64,000 nt of DNA. Source: Xenopus tropicalis (lineage: Eukaryota; Chordata; Amphibia; Anura; Pipidae). The notes under the pieces are model-generated. The model was given only the letters and a program-made list of their open reading frames with translations. It had not been told where the DNA came from and ran no database searches. This document shows, piece by piece, positions 1-12,178 of this stretch (its first letter is position 1; each line of letters opens with the position of its first letter). A program made the translations under genes and the position numbers. The stretch lies in assembly GCF_000004195.4 (NCBI RefSeq), contig NC_030683.2, forward strand, positions 5,651,815 to 5,715,814, given 5' to 3'.

Positions 1-3000
1 AGAGGCACAAACAGCCCCCCAGCCCAATAAATAGTGACTGTCTGTGGCACCTTACAGCCCCCCCTGGCATTCCCAGTACCCAGAGGCACAAACAGCCCCC
101 CACAGCCCAATAAATAGTGACTGTCTGTGGCACCTTACAGCCCCCCTGGCATTCCCAGTACCCAGAGGCACAAACAGCCCCCCCAGCCCAATAAATAGTG
201 ACTGTCTGTGGCACCTTACAGCCCCCCTGGCATTCCCAGTACCAGAGGCACAAACAGCCCCCCCCCCCAGCCCAATAAATAGTGACTGTCTGTGGCACCT
301 TACAGCCCCCCTGGCATTCCCAGTACCCAGAGGCACAAACAGCCCCCCCCCCAGCCCAATAAATAGTGACTGTCTGTGGCACCTTACAGCCCCCCTGGCA
401 TTCCCAGTACCCAGAGGCACAAACAGCCCCCCCCAGCCCAATAAATAGTGACTGTCTGTGGCACCTTACAGCCCCCCTGGCATTCCCAGTACCAGAGGCA
501 CAAACAGCCCCCCCCAGCCCAATAAATAGTGACTGTCTGTGGCACCTTACAGCCCCCCTGGCATTCCCAGTACCCAGAGGCACAAACAGCCCCCCCAGCC
601 CAATAAATAGTGACTGTCTGTGGCACCTTACAGCCCCCCTGGCATTCCCAGTACCCAGAGGCACAAACAGCCCCCCCCCCCCAGCCCAATAAATAGTGAC
701 TGTCTGTGGCACCTTACAGCCCCCCTGGCATTCCCAGTACCCAGAGGCACAAACAGCCCCCCCCCCCAGCCCAATAAATAGTGACTGTCTGTGGCACCTT
801 ACAGCCCCCCTGGCATTCCCAGTACCCAGAGGCACAAACAGCCCCCCCCCAGCCCAATAAATAGTGACTGTCTGTGGCACCTTACAGCCCCCCTGGCATT
901 CCCAGTACCCAGAGGCACAAACAGCCCCCCCCCAGCCCAATAAATAGTGACTGTCTGTGGCACCTTACAGCCCCCCTGGCATTCCCAGTACCCAGAGGCA
1001 CAAACAGCCCCCCCCCAGCCCAATAAATAGTGACTGTCTGTGGCACCTTACAGCCCCCCTGGCATTCCCAGTAGCCCAATAAATAGTGACTGTCTGTGGC
1101 ACCTTACAGCCCCCATGGCATTCCAGTACCCAGAGGCACAAACAGCCCCCCAGCCCAATAAATAGTGACTGTCTGTGGCACCTTACAGCCCCCCTGGCAT
1201 TCCCAGTACCCAGAGGCACAAACAGCCCCCCCAGCCCCATAAATAGTGACTGTCTGTGGCACCTTACAGCCCCCATGGCATTCCCAGTACCCAGAGGCAC
1301 AAACAGCCCCCCCAGCCCCAATAAATAGTGACTGTCTGTGGCACTTACAGCCCCCCTGGCATTCCAGTACCCAGAGGCACAAACAGCCCCCCAGCCCAAT
1401 AAATAGTGACTGTCTGTGGCACCTTACAGCCCCCCCTGGCATTCCAGTACCCAGAGGAACAAAACAGGCCCCCCCCCCCAGCCCAATAAATAGTGACTGT
1501 CTGTGGCACTTACAAGCCCCCCTGGCATTCCCAGTACCCAGAGGCACAAACAGCCCCCCAGCCCAATAAATAGTGACTGTCTGTGGCACCTTACAGCCCC
1601 CCCGGCATTCCCCAGTACCCAGAGGCACAAACAGCCCCCCTAGCTCAATAGTGACTGTCTGTGGCACCATACAGCCCCCCAGGCATTCCCAGTACCCAGA
1701 GGCACAAACAGCCCCCCCCAGCCCAATAAATAGTGACTGTCTGTGGCACCTTACAGCCCCCCCGGCATTCCCAGTACCCAGAGGCACAAAACAGCCCCCC
1801 CCCCCAGCCCAATAAATAGTGACTGTCTGTGGCACCTTACAGCCCCCTGGCATTCCAGTACCCAGTGGCACAACAGCCCCCAGCCCAATAAATAGTGATT
1901 GTCTGTGGCACCTTACAGCCCCCCAGGCATTCCCAGTACCCAGAGGCACAAACAGCCCCCCCCCCCCAGCCCAATAAATAGTGACTGTCTGTGGCACCTT
2001 ACAGCCCCCCAGGCATTCCCAGTACCCAGAGGCACAAACAGCCCCCCCCAGCCCAATAACATAGTGTCTGTCTGTGGCACCTTACCAAGCCCCCCTGGCA
2101 TTCCCAGTACCCCAGAGGCACAAACAGCCCCCCCCCCGCCCAATAAATAGTGACTGTCTGTGGCACCTTACAGCCCCCCTGGCATTCCCAGTACCCAGAG
2201 GCACAAACAGCCCCCCCCCAGCCCAATAAATAGTGACTGTCCTGTGGCACCTTACAGCCCCCCCTGCATTCCCAGTACCCAGAGGCACAAACAGCCCCCC
2301 CCCAGCCCAATAATAGTGACTGTCTGTGGCACCTTACAGCCCCCCTGGCATTCCCAGTACCCAGAGGCACAAACAGCCCCCCCCAGCCCAATAAATAGTG
2401 ACTGTCTGTGGCACCTTACAGCCCCCTGGCATTCCCAGTACCCAGAGGCACAAACAGCCCCCCCCCAGCCCAATAAATAGTGACTGTCTGTGGCACCTTA
2501 CAGCCCCCCTGGCATTCCCAGTACCCAGAGGCACAAACAGCCCCCCCAGCCCAATAAATAGTGACTGTCTGTGGCACCTTACAGCCCCCCTGGCATTCCC
2601 AGTACCCAGAGGCACAAACAGCCCCCCCCAGCCCAATAAATAGTGACTGCCTGTGGCACCTTACAGCCCCCTGGCATTCCCAGTACCCTGAGGCACAAAC
2701 AGCCCCCCCAGCCCAATAAATAGTGACTGTCTGTGGCACCTTACAGCCCCCCTGGCATTCCCAGTACCCAGAGGCACAAACAGCCCCCCCAGCCCAATAA
2801 ATATTGACTGTCTGTGGCACCTTACAGCCCCCCTGGCATTCCCAGTACCCTGAGGCACAAACAGCCCCCCCAGCCCAATAAATAGTGACTGTCTGTGGCA
2901 CCTTACAACCCCCCTGGCATTCCCAGTACCCAGAGGCACAAACAGCCCCCCCAGCCCAATAAATAGTGACTGTCTGTGGCACCTTACAACCCCCCTGGCA

Positions 3001-3539
3001 TTCCCAGTACCCAGAGGCACAAACAGCCCCCCCAGCCCAATAAATAGTGACTGTCTGTGGCACCTTACAGCCCCCCTGGCATTCCCAGTACCCAGAGGCA
3101 CAAACAGCCCCCCCAGCCCAATAAATAGTGACTGTCTGTGGCACCTTACAGCCCCCTGGCATTCCCAGTACCCTGAGGCACAAACAGCCCCCCCAGCCCA
3201 ATAAATAGTGACTGTCTGTGGCACCTTACAACCCCCCTGGCATTCCCAGTACCCAGAGGCACAAACAGCCCCCCCAGCCCAATAAATAGTGACTGTCTGT
3301 GGCACCTTACAGCCCCCTGGCATTCCCAGTACCCAGAGGCACAAACAGCCCCCCCAGCCCAATAAATAGTGACTGTCTGTGGGCACCTTACAGCCCCCCT
3401 GGCATTCCCAGTACCCAGAGGCACAAACAGCCCCCCCAGCCCAATAAATAGTGACTGTCTGTGGCACCTTACAGCCCCCCTGGCATTCCCAGTACCCAGA
3501 GGCACAAACAGCCCCCCCAGCCCAATAAATAGTGACTGT
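1..3539. repeat. 82-bp minisatellite array, copy 1
   Basis: About 43 head-to-tail units of roughly 82 bp. Each carries an AATAAATAGTGACTGTCTGT segment, a CTGGCATTCCCAGTACC segment and two C-runs; the longer run, before AGCCCAATAAA, varies from about 6 to 11 Cs. The array is already running at base 1, so its left end lies outside the window. One unit is cut short near 1070-1080. Units from about 2640 on share variants (CCCTGAGGCAC, TTACAACCC), which points to local amplification. The same unit makes up the array at 27066-28365, where both ends of the host hAT-like MITE are preserved, so this array is probably an internal expansion of that MITE. Open frames on both strands are by-products of the stop-poor unit. 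Confidence 0.97.
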
Positions 3540-3815
3540 CAGGGTCCGGGTCTGCACCCCAAGGAACTCACCACGGGCCAGCCCATCCAACCAATCATTT
3601 CACTGTAACTTCACCATTGGCTAATTTTCTCTCTATGGCACATGAATAGGGGCCTTTGTGTGGGTGGGTAACAGGCCATTCCCGGGGCAGATATCTTTGC
3701 AGGAGTTCATGCAGCAGAACCTCACGGGCAACTGGTGGTTTCTCATTCACAGAATGGGGGCAACTGACATTTATTTATTATAATATATATATATATACTG
3801 TATCTATATATAGAT

Positions 3816-5066
3816 CAGTGCTGTCCAACTGGCGGCCCGCGACCCCCCTCTGTGTGGCCCCCCACCTGTCTGGCTGCTTTGATGGCTTACCTTTTTGTAA
3901 GCTTTAAATGGTATCAGTACTGTGATTAACTGCCCCCCTGTATGGTTCTCACCTCAGATTCAGGCTGTAATCAGGCTGTATTGTTTAAATATGTAATCCC
4001 CTGTGTTGTTCACACCTTTTAATCTCTGCATTGTTCACCCCCTGCAGTGTTCACACCTCAGGCTCAGGCTGTAATCACCCCCATTGTTCACTTCTTCACA
4101 CCTCAGGAGCAGTAGAAACCCACAAATAATCCCTGCACACTACAAAAAGAACATATACTGAGGTGGTACTGCAATTAAAAAGTTTTTTAATATATAGTTA
4201 TTGTGCAGACTGTAGGAGCAGTGCCAGCATTGTGTCACTGTAGGCTGCCTGTGTGTGAGCATAGGGCAAGCAGAGTATGGCACACACAGGCAGGGTAGGG
4301 AAGGCAGAGTATGGCACACACAGGCAGAGTAGGGCAGGCAGAGTATGGCACACACAGGCAGGGTAGGGAAGGCAGAGTATGGCACACACAGGCAGAGTAG
4401 GGCAGGCAGAGTATGGCACACACAGGCAGAGTAGGGCAGGCAGAGTATGGCACACACAGGCAGAGTAGGGCAGGCAGAGTATGGCACACACAGGCAGGGT
4501 AGGGAAGGCAGAGTATGGCACACACAGGCAGAGTAGGGCAGGCAGAGTATGGCACACACAGGCCAAGTTTGGCACAAACCAGCCAAGAATGGCACACACA
4601 GTGAAAGTATGGCACATGCAGGCAGGGTAGGGAAGGCAGAGTATGGCACACTCAAAGGCAGGGTAGGGCAGGCAGAGTATGGCACACACAGGCAGGGTAG
4701 GGCAGGCAGAGTATGGCACACACAGGCAGGGTAGGGCAGGCAGAGTATGGCACACACAGGCAGGGTAGGGCAGGCAGAGTATGGCACACACAGGCAGGGT
4801 AGGGAAGGCAGAGTATGGCACACACAGGCAGGGTAGGGAAGGCAGAGTTTGGCACACACAGGCAGGGTAGGGCAGGCAGAGTATGGCAGGTTTTTGCTGT
4901 ACTACAACCATTAATATGGGTATGGTCATGTGATAACATGGGTGTGGTTTCAAGTGGGTGCGGTTTCAAAAAGGGGAGTGGTCAAAACTGGCTTCCATTA
5001 TCGGCCCTCCACCACGTAGGTCGGAAAAATTCCGGCCCTCGGTACAACAGAAGTTGGACAGCACTG
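3816..5066. mobile_element. Non-autonomous hAT transposon with internal minisatellite
   Basis: The ends are 15-bp inverted repeats: CAGTGCTGTCCAACT at 3816 and its reverse complement ending at 5066. An exact 8-bp target duplication, ATATAGAT, flanks them (3808-3815 and 5067-5074). An 8-bp duplication and a CAG-type terminus are hAT hallmarks. No transposase frame is present. Much of the interior (4261-4888) is a 34-bp minisatellite. The rest (3830-4260 and 4890-5050) is non-coding, with runs such as GTTCACACCTCAGGCTCAGG. Length is 1251 bp. A second copy at 9209-10593 has the same target duplication, so it arose by duplication of the locus and not by a new insertion. Confidence 0.9.
4261..4888. 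repeat. 34-bp minisatellite inside the hAT element
   Basis: Tandem units of about 34 bp built on GGCAGAGTATGGCACACACA followed by GGCAGGGTAGG or GGCAGAGTAGG. A divergent block at 4559-4620 (CAGGCCAAGTTTGGCACAAA and neighbours) interrupts the array and recurs in the other copies, so it makes a useful alignment marker. The plus strand has repeated short G-runs. Related arrays lie at 6634-7041, 9647-10416 and, outside this element, at 29371-29766. Confidence 0.96.
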
Positions 5067-5372
5067 ATATAGATTATATAAAAACATGATTTTATAGCCC
5101 CCTTCCCTGCCCTAAAAAGCCTCCTATCTGCCTGTAATCAGTTTATGATAACAACTCCCCCTCCCCACTGGGCAACTGGGGTGGGGGGGTCTCTAGGCAG
5201 CAGCCCCGGAGGTCCCCAGACACCCGAGTCCGACACTGTATACAGTGTGTATCTGGTTCTGTATAGGGAATATACTGTATATATCTGTGGCTGCGTGGGT
5301 AATAACTGTACTGAGCAGGGAATACATTTATATATCAGGGGAATATTCTCTGTGTATTTGAAAATGAGGAAG

Positions 5373-6580
5373 AAATATACAATATCTGGGGCTAAAAAGA
5401 GAATATACAGTATCTGGGGCTAAACCGAGAATATACAGTATCTTGGAATATACAGTATCTGGGAATATACAGTATCTGGGGCTAAACCGAGAATATACAG
5501 TATCTTGGAATATACAGTATCTGGGAATATAAAGTATCTGGGGCTAAACCGAGAATATACAGTATCTGGGAATATACAGTATCTGGGAATATACAGTATC
5601 TGGGAATATACAGTATCTGGGGCTAAACCGAGAATATACAGTATCTGGGGCTAAACCGAGAATATACAGTATCTTGGAATATACAGTATCTGGGAATATA
5701 CAGTATCTGGGAATATACAGTATCTGGGGCTAAACCGAGAATATACAGTATCTGGGGCTAAAAAGAGAATATACAGTATCTTGGAATATACAGTATCTAG
5801 GGATATACAGTATCTGGGAATATACAGTATCTGGGAATATACAGTATCTAGGGATATACAGTATCTTGGAATATACAGTATCTGGGAATATACAGTATCT
5901 GGGAATATACAGTATCTGGGGCTAAAAAGAGAATATACAGTATCTGGGAATATACAGTATCTAGGGATATACAGTATCTGGGGCTAAAAAGAGAATATAC
6001 AGTATCTTGGAATATACAGTATCTGGGAATATACAGTATCTGGGGCTAAAAAGAGAATATACAGTATCTGGGAATATACAGTATCTAGGGATATACAGTA
6101 TCTGGGGCTAAAAAGAGAATATACAGTATCTTGGAATATACAGTATCTGGGAAATATACAGTATCTGGAATATACGTATCTAGGGTATATCAGTATCTTG
6201 GAATTACAGTATCTGGGAAATATACAGTATCTGGGATATACGTATCTGGAATACAGTATCTGGGAATATACAGTATCTGGGAATATACAGTATCTGGGGC
6301 TAAAAAGGAATATACGTATCTGGAATATACAGTATCTAGGATATACAGTATCTGGGGCTAAAAAGAGAATATACAGTTCTGGAATATACAGTATCTGGGA
6401 ATATACAGTTCGGCTAACCGAGATATATACGGGAACAGTATCTGGGAATATACAGTATCTGGGGCTAAAAAGAGAATATACAGTATCTGGGAATATACAG
6501 TATCTAGGGATATACAGTATCTGGGGCTGAGGAGGAAATATACAGTATCGGGGGCTAAAGAGAGAATATACAGTATATCA
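5373..6580. repeat. 17-bp AATATACAGTATCTGGG array, copy 1
   Basis: Units of 17 bp (GAATATACAGTATCTGG) alternate with longer units that insert GGCTAAACCGA or GGCTAAAAAGA. Each core contains the short palindrome ATACAGTAT. The lead-in at 5240-5372 contains diverged relatives (AATATACTGTATATATCTG), possibly the founding sequence. The array is regular up to about 6130; from there to 6530 many units carry single-base losses or gains, which looks like unpolished sequence. The segment 6581-6633 after it matches 12180-12233 closely. Confidence 0.95.
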
Positions 6581-6633
6581 GTATTCAGCTTTGTTCATTG
6601 GTTAAATGCCATCTAATCATCTCCCAAACCCTG

Positions 6634-7530
6634 CACACACAGGCAGGGTAGGGAAGGCAGAGTATGGCACACACAGGCAGAGTAGGGCAGGCAGAGTATG
6701 GCACACACAGGCCAAGTTTGGCACAAACCAGCCAAGAATGGCACACACAGTGAAAGTATGGCACAATGCAGGCAGGGTAGGGAAGGCAGAGTATGGCACA
6801 CTCAAAGGCAGGGTAGGGAGGCAGAGTATGGCACACACAGGCAGGGTAAGGGCAGGCAGAGTATGGCACACACAGGCAGGGTAGGGCAAGGCAGAGTATG
6901 GCACACAAGGCCAGGTAGGGCAGGCAGAGTATGGCACACACAGGCAGGGTAGGGAAGGCAGAGTATGGCACACACAGGCAGGGTAGGGAAGGCAAGAGTT
7001 TTGGCAACACACAGGCAGGGTAGGGCAGGCAGAAGTATGGCAGGTTTTTGCTGTCTACAACCATTTAATATGGGTTAATGGTGTGATAACATGGGTGTGG
7101 TTTTCACAGTGGGTGCGGTTTCAAAAAAGGGGAGTGGGTAAACTTGGGGGGGCCTCCATTTATCGGGCCCCTCCACTCACGTAGGTCGGAAAAATTCGCG
7201 GCCCTCGTTACAAACAGAAGTTGGATCAGCACTGATATAGATTATATAAAAACATGATTTTATAGCCCCTTCCCTGCCCTAAAAAGCCTGCCTATCTGCC
7301 TGTACATCAAGTTTATGATAACAACTCCCCCTCCCCACCTGGCAACTGGGGTTGGGGGGGTCTCTAGGCAGGAGCCCCGGAGGTCCCCAGACACGCCGAG
7401 TCGCGCACTGTATACGAGTGTTATCTGGTTCTGTATCAGGGAATATACTGTATATATCTGTGGCTGGTGGGTAATAACTGTATCTGAGCAGGGAATACAT
7501 TTAATATGCAGGGGAATATTCTCTGTGTAT
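6634..7530. repeat. Truncated third copy of the module, hAT part only
   Basis: At about 6633 the sequence jumps from the right flank of the 17-bp array (matching 12233) straight into the 34-bp minisatellite. It then follows 4480-5370 collinearly: minisatellite to 7041, hAT right end at 7234, target site ATATAGAT at 7235-7242, and the lead-in to the 17-bp array, before running into the N gap at 7531. The hAT left half is missing. Small indels are frequent relative to 4480-5370 (for example GTTGGATCAGCACTG for GTTGGACAGCACTG). This is either a real partial duplication or an assembly join of unpolished sequence. Confidence 0.9.
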
Positions 7531-8530
7531 NNNNNNNNNNNNNNNNNNNNNNNNNNNNNNNNNNNNNNNNNNNNNNNNNNNNNNNNNNNNNNNNNNNNNN
7601 NNNNNNNNNNNNNNNNNNNNNNNNNNNNNNNNNNNNNNNNNNNNNNNNNNNNNNNNNNNNNNNNNNNNNNNNNNNNNNNNNNNNNNNNNNNNNNNNNNNN
7701 NNNNNNNNNNNNNNNNNNNNNNNNNNNNNNNNNNNNNNNNNNNNNNNNNNNNNNNNNNNNNNNNNNNNNNNNNNNNNNNNNNNNNNNNNNNNNNNNNNNN
7801 NNNNNNNNNNNNNNNNNNNNNNNNNNNNNNNNNNNNNNNNNNNNNNNNNNNNNNNNNNNNNNNNNNNNNNNNNNNNNNNNNNNNNNNNNNNNNNNNNNNN
7901 NNNNNNNNNNNNNNNNNNNNNNNNNNNNNNNNNNNNNNNNNNNNNNNNNNNNNNNNNNNNNNNNNNNNNNNNNNNNNNNNNNNNNNNNNNNNNNNNNNNN
8001 NNNNNNNNNNNNNNNNNNNNNNNNNNNNNNNNNNNNNNNNNNNNNNNNNNNNNNNNNNNNNNNNNNNNNNNNNNNNNNNNNNNNNNNNNNNNNNNNNNNN
8101 NNNNNNNNNNNNNNNNNNNNNNNNNNNNNNNNNNNNNNNNNNNNNNNNNNNNNNNNNNNNNNNNNNNNNNNNNNNNNNNNNNNNNNNNNNNNNNNNNNNN
8201 NNNNNNNNNNNNNNNNNNNNNNNNNNNNNNNNNNNNNNNNNNNNNNNNNNNNNNNNNNNNNNNNNNNNNNNNNNNNNNNNNNNNNNNNNNNNNNNNNNNN
8301 NNNNNNNNNNNNNNNNNNNNNNNNNNNNNNNNNNNNNNNNNNNNNNNNNNNNNNNNNNNNNNNNNNNNNNNNNNNNNNNNNNNNNNNNNNNNNNNNNNNN
8401 NNNNNNNNNNNNNNNNNNNNNNNNNNNNNNNNNNNNNNNNNNNNNNNNNNNNNNNNNNNNNNNNNNNNNNNNNNNNNNNNNNNNNNNNNNNNNNNNNNNN
8501 NNNNNNNNNNNNNNNNNNNNNNNNNNNNNN
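7531..8530. other. Assembly gap, exactly 1000 N
   Basis: A run of exactly 1000 N. The left side enters a 17-bp array of the module and the right side is inside an 82-bp array, so the missing DNA should contain at least the rest of one 17-bp array and the start of another 82-bp array. The round length suggests a nominal gap size. Open frames spanning it are artefacts. Confidence 0.99.
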
Positions 8531-8940
8531 GTCTGTGGCCACCCCCTGCTCCTACAGCCCCCTGGCATTCCCAGTACCCTGAGGCACCAAACAAGCCCCC
8601 CAGCCCAATAAATAGTGACTGTCTGTGGACCTTACAACCCCCCTGGCCCCATACCCAGAGGCACAAACAGGCCCCCCAGCCCAATAAATAGTGACTTACG
8701 TCTGTGGCACCTACAGCCCCTGGCATTTCCATACCCAGGAGCACAAAAAGCCCCCCCAGCCCAATAAATAGTGACTGTCTGTGGCACCTTACAGCCCCCC
8801 CTTGGCATTCCCAGTACCCAGAAGCACAAACAGCCCCCCCAGCCCAATAAATAGTGACTGTCTGTGGCACCTTACAGCCCCCCTGGCATTCCCAGTACCC
8901 AGAGGCACCAAACAGCCCCCCCAGCCCAATAAAATGTGAC
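8531..8940. repeat. 82-bp minisatellite array, copy 2 (right end only)
   Basis: About five units of the 82-bp repeat, cut on the left by the gap, with many single-base differences from the clean array at 1-3539. It ends at the same break inside the unit as copy 1 (GTGACTGTCAGGGTCCGGG), which shows that copies 1 and 2 share one ancestral junction. Confidence 0.95.
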
Positions 8941-9208
8941 TGTCAGGGTCCGGGTCTGCACCCCAAGAACTCACCACGGGCCAGCCCAACCAATCATTTC
9001 ACTGAACTTCACCATTGGCTAATTTTTCTCTCTATGGCACATGAATAGGGGCCTTTGTGTGGGTGGTAACAGGCCATTCCCGGGCAGATATCTTTGCAGG
9101 AGTTCATGGCAGGAACCTCACGGGCATTGGTGGTTTCTCATTCACAGAATGGGGCAACTGACATTTATTTATTATAATATATATAATATACTGTATCTAT
9201 ATATAGAT

Positions 9209-10593
9209 CAGTGCTGTCCAACTGGCGGCCCGCGACCCCTCTGTGTGGCCCCCACCTGTCTGCTGCTTTGATGGCTTAACTTTTTGTAAGCTTTAAATGT
9301 ATCATACTGGAGATTAACTGCCCCCCTGTATGGTTCTCACCTCAGATTCATGCTGTAATCAGGCTGTATTGTTTAAATATGTAATCCCCTGTGTTTTCAC
9401 ACCTTTTAATCTCTGCATTGTTCACCCCCTGCAAGGTTCACACCTCAGGCTCAGGCTGTAATCACCCCCATTGTTCACTTCTTCACACCTCAGAGCAGTA
9501 GAAACCCACAAATAATCCCTGCACACTACAAAAAGAACATATACTGAGGTGGTACTGCAATTAAAAAGTTTTTTAATATATAGTTATTGTGCAGACTGTA
9601 GGAGCAGTGCCAGCATTGTGTCACTGTAGGCTGCCTGTGTGTGAGCATAGGGCAAGCAGAGTATGGCACACACAGGCAGGTAGGGAGGCAGAGTAGCACA
9701 CACAGGCAGAGTAGGCAGGCAGGTATGGCACACACAGGCAGGTAGGGAGGCAGAGTAGGCACACAGCAGAGTAGGGCAGAAGTATGGCACACACAGGCAG
9801 AGTAGGGCAGGCAGAGTATGGCACACACAGCAGAGTAGGGCAGGCAGAGTATGGCACACACAGGCAGGGTAGGGAAGGCAGAGTATGGCACACACAGGCA
9901 GAGTAGGGCAGGCAGAGTATGGCACACACAGGCCAAGTTGGCACAAACAGCCAAGAATGGCACACACAGTGAAAGTATGGCACATGCAGGCAGGGTAGGG
10001 CAGGCAGAGTATGGCACAACACAGGACAGGGTAGGGAAGGCAGAGTATGGCCAACACAGGCAGAGTAGGGCAGGCAGAGTATGGCACACACAGGCCAAGT
10101 TTGGCACAAACCAGCCAAGAATGGCACACACAGTGAAAGTATGGCACATGCAGGCAGGTAGGGAAGGCAGAGTATGGCACACTCAAAGGCAGGGTAGGGC
10201 AGGCAGAGTATGGCACACACAGGCAGGTAGGGCAGGCAGAGTATGGCACACACAGGCAGGGTAGGGCAGGCAGAGTATGGCACACACAGGCAGGGTAGGC
10301 AGGCAGAGTATGGCACACACAGGCAGGGAGGGAAGGCAGAGTATGGCACAACAGGCAGGGTAGGGAAGGCAGAGTTTGGCACACACAGGCAGGGTAGGGC
10401 AGGCAGAGTATGGCAGGTTTTGCTGTACTACAAACATTAATATGGTATGGTCATGTGATAAACATGGGTGTGGTTTCAAGTGGGTGCGGTTTCAAAAAGG
10501 GGAGTGGTCAAAAACTGGCGTTCCATTATCGGCCCCCACCACGTAGGTCGGAAAAATTCCGGCCCTCGGTACAACAGAAGTTGGACAGCACTG
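9209..10593. mobile_element. hAT element, duplicated copy of 3816-5066
   Basis: Same 15-bp ends (CAGTGCTGTCCAACT) and the same 8-bp target duplication ATATAGAT (9201-9208 and 10594-10601) as the first copy. Length is 1385 bp; the extra length is in the internal 34-bp array. Identical target site and flanks mean it was copied along with its surroundings. No coding capacity. Confidence 0.9.
9647..10416. repeat. 34-bp minisatellite in the second hAT copy
   Basis: Same unit as 4261-4888. The divergent GGCCAAGTTTGGCACAAA marker block appears twice here (about 9931 and 10093) against once in copy 1, so the array has an internal duplication. Many units have lost single bases, so the count is unreliable. 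Confidence 0.93.
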
Positions 10594-10900
10594 ATATAGA
10601 TTATATAAAAACATGATTTTATAGCCCCCTTCCCTGCCCTAAAAAGCCTCCTATCTGCCTGTAATCAGTTTTATGATAACAACTCCCCCTCCCCACTGGG
10701 CAACTGGGGTGGGGGGTCTCTAGGCAGCAGCCCCGGAGGTCCCCAGACACCCGAGTCCGACACTGTATACAGTGTGTATCTGGTTCTGTATAGGGAATAT
10801 ACTGTATATATCTGTGGCTGCGTGGGTAATAACTGTACTGAGCAGGGAATACATTTATATATCAGGGGAATATTCTCTGTGTATTTGAAAATGAGGAAGA

Positions 10901-12178
10901 AATATACAATATCTGGGCTAAAAAGAGAATATACAGTATCTGGGGCTAAACCGAGAATATACAGTATCTTGGAATATACAGTATCTGGGATATACAGTAT
11001 CTGGGGCTAAACCGAGAATATACAGTATCTTGGAATATACAGTATCTGGGAATATAAAGTATCTGGGGCTAAACCGAGAATATACAGTATCTGGAATATA
11101 CAGTATCTGGGAATATACAGTATCTGGGAATATACAGTATCTGGGGCTAAACCGAGAATATACAGTATCTGGGGCTAAACCGAGAATATACAGTATCTTG
11201 GAATATACAGTATCTGGGAATATACAGTATCTGGGAATATACAGTATCTGGGGCTAAACCGAGAATATACAGTATCTGGGCTAAAAAGAGAATATACAGT
11301 ATCTTGGAATATACAGTATCTAGGGATATACAGTATCTGGGAATATACAGTATCTGGGAATATACAGTATCTAGGGATATACAGTATCTTGGAATATACA
11401 GTATCTGGGAATATACAGTATCTGGGAATATACAGTATCTGGGGCTAAAAAGAGAATATACAGTATCTGGGAATATACAGTATCTAGGGATATACAGTAT
11501 CTGGGGCTAAAAAGAGAATATACAGTATCTTGGAATATACAGTATCTGGGAATATACAGTATCTGGGGCTAAAAAGAGAATATACAGTATCTGGGAATAT
11601 ACAGTATCTGGGATATACAGTATCTGGGGCTAAAAAGAGAATATACAGTATCTTGGAATATACAGTATCTGGGAATATACAGTATCTAGGGATATACAGT
11701 ATCTGGGGCTAAAAAGAGAATATACAGTATCTTGGAATATACAGTATCTGGGAATATACAGTATCTGGGGCTAAACCGAGAATATACAGTATCTGGGAAT
11801 ATACAGTATCTGGGAATATACAGTATCTGGGGCTGAGGAGGAAATATACAGTATCTGGGAATATACAGTATCTGGGAATATACAGTATCTGGGAATATAC
11901 AGTATCTGGGAATATACAGTATCTGGGGCTAAACCGAGAATATACAGTATCTGGGAATATACAGTATCTGGGGCTAAACCGAGAATATACAGTATCTGGG
12001 AATATACAGTATCTGGGGCTAAACCGAGAATATACAGTATCTGGGAATATACAGTATCTGGGGCTAAAAAGAGAATATACAGTATCTGGGAATATACAGT
12101 ATCTAGGGATATACAGTATCTGGGGCTGAGGAGGAAATATACAGTATCGGGGGCTAAAGAGAGAATATACAGTATATC
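10901..12178. repeat. 17-bp AATATACAGTATCTGGG array, copy 2
   Basis: Same unit mixture as 5373-6580 (GGCTAAACCGA and GGCTAAAAAGA inserts), cleanly read. A unit with GGCTGAGGAGGAAATATACA occurs twice (about 11831 and 12123), while copy 1 shows it once, which marks a local amplification. The order of unit types in 10901-11700 follows copy 1, supporting descent from one array. Confidence 0.95.

Larger units (their letters stand above)
3540..5238. mobile_element. Possible older hAT-like element hosting the hAT insertion at 3816
   Basis: The 82-bp array stops inside a unit at CAGGGTCCGGGTCTG (3540), and the segment ends at CCGAGTCCGACACTG (5238). The two ends resemble inverted hAT-like termini (CAGTGTCGGACT type, a family I recall from Xenopus), with the younger hAT at 3816-5066 inserted between them. 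No convincing 8-bp target duplication flanks the outer ends. The left end could instead be the degraded right end of the 82-bp host MITE (compare GTCCGGGCCTG at 28391). A perfect 16-bp palindrome, ACACTGTATACAGTGT, covers the right end at about 5233-5248. Confidence 0.3.

Noticed and set aside
1..3539. CRISPR-like regular direct repeats
   Set aside because: The whole 82-bp unit is repeated, with no unique spacers, no cas genes, and the setting is a vertebrate genome. The same holds for all other arrays here.
7260..8870. Open frames spanning the N gap
   Set aside because: They are open only because N codons are not read as stops.
9209..10593. Independent second hAT insertion
   Set aside because: It has the same target duplication and the same flanking sequence as 3816-5066, so it was duplicated with its surroundings.
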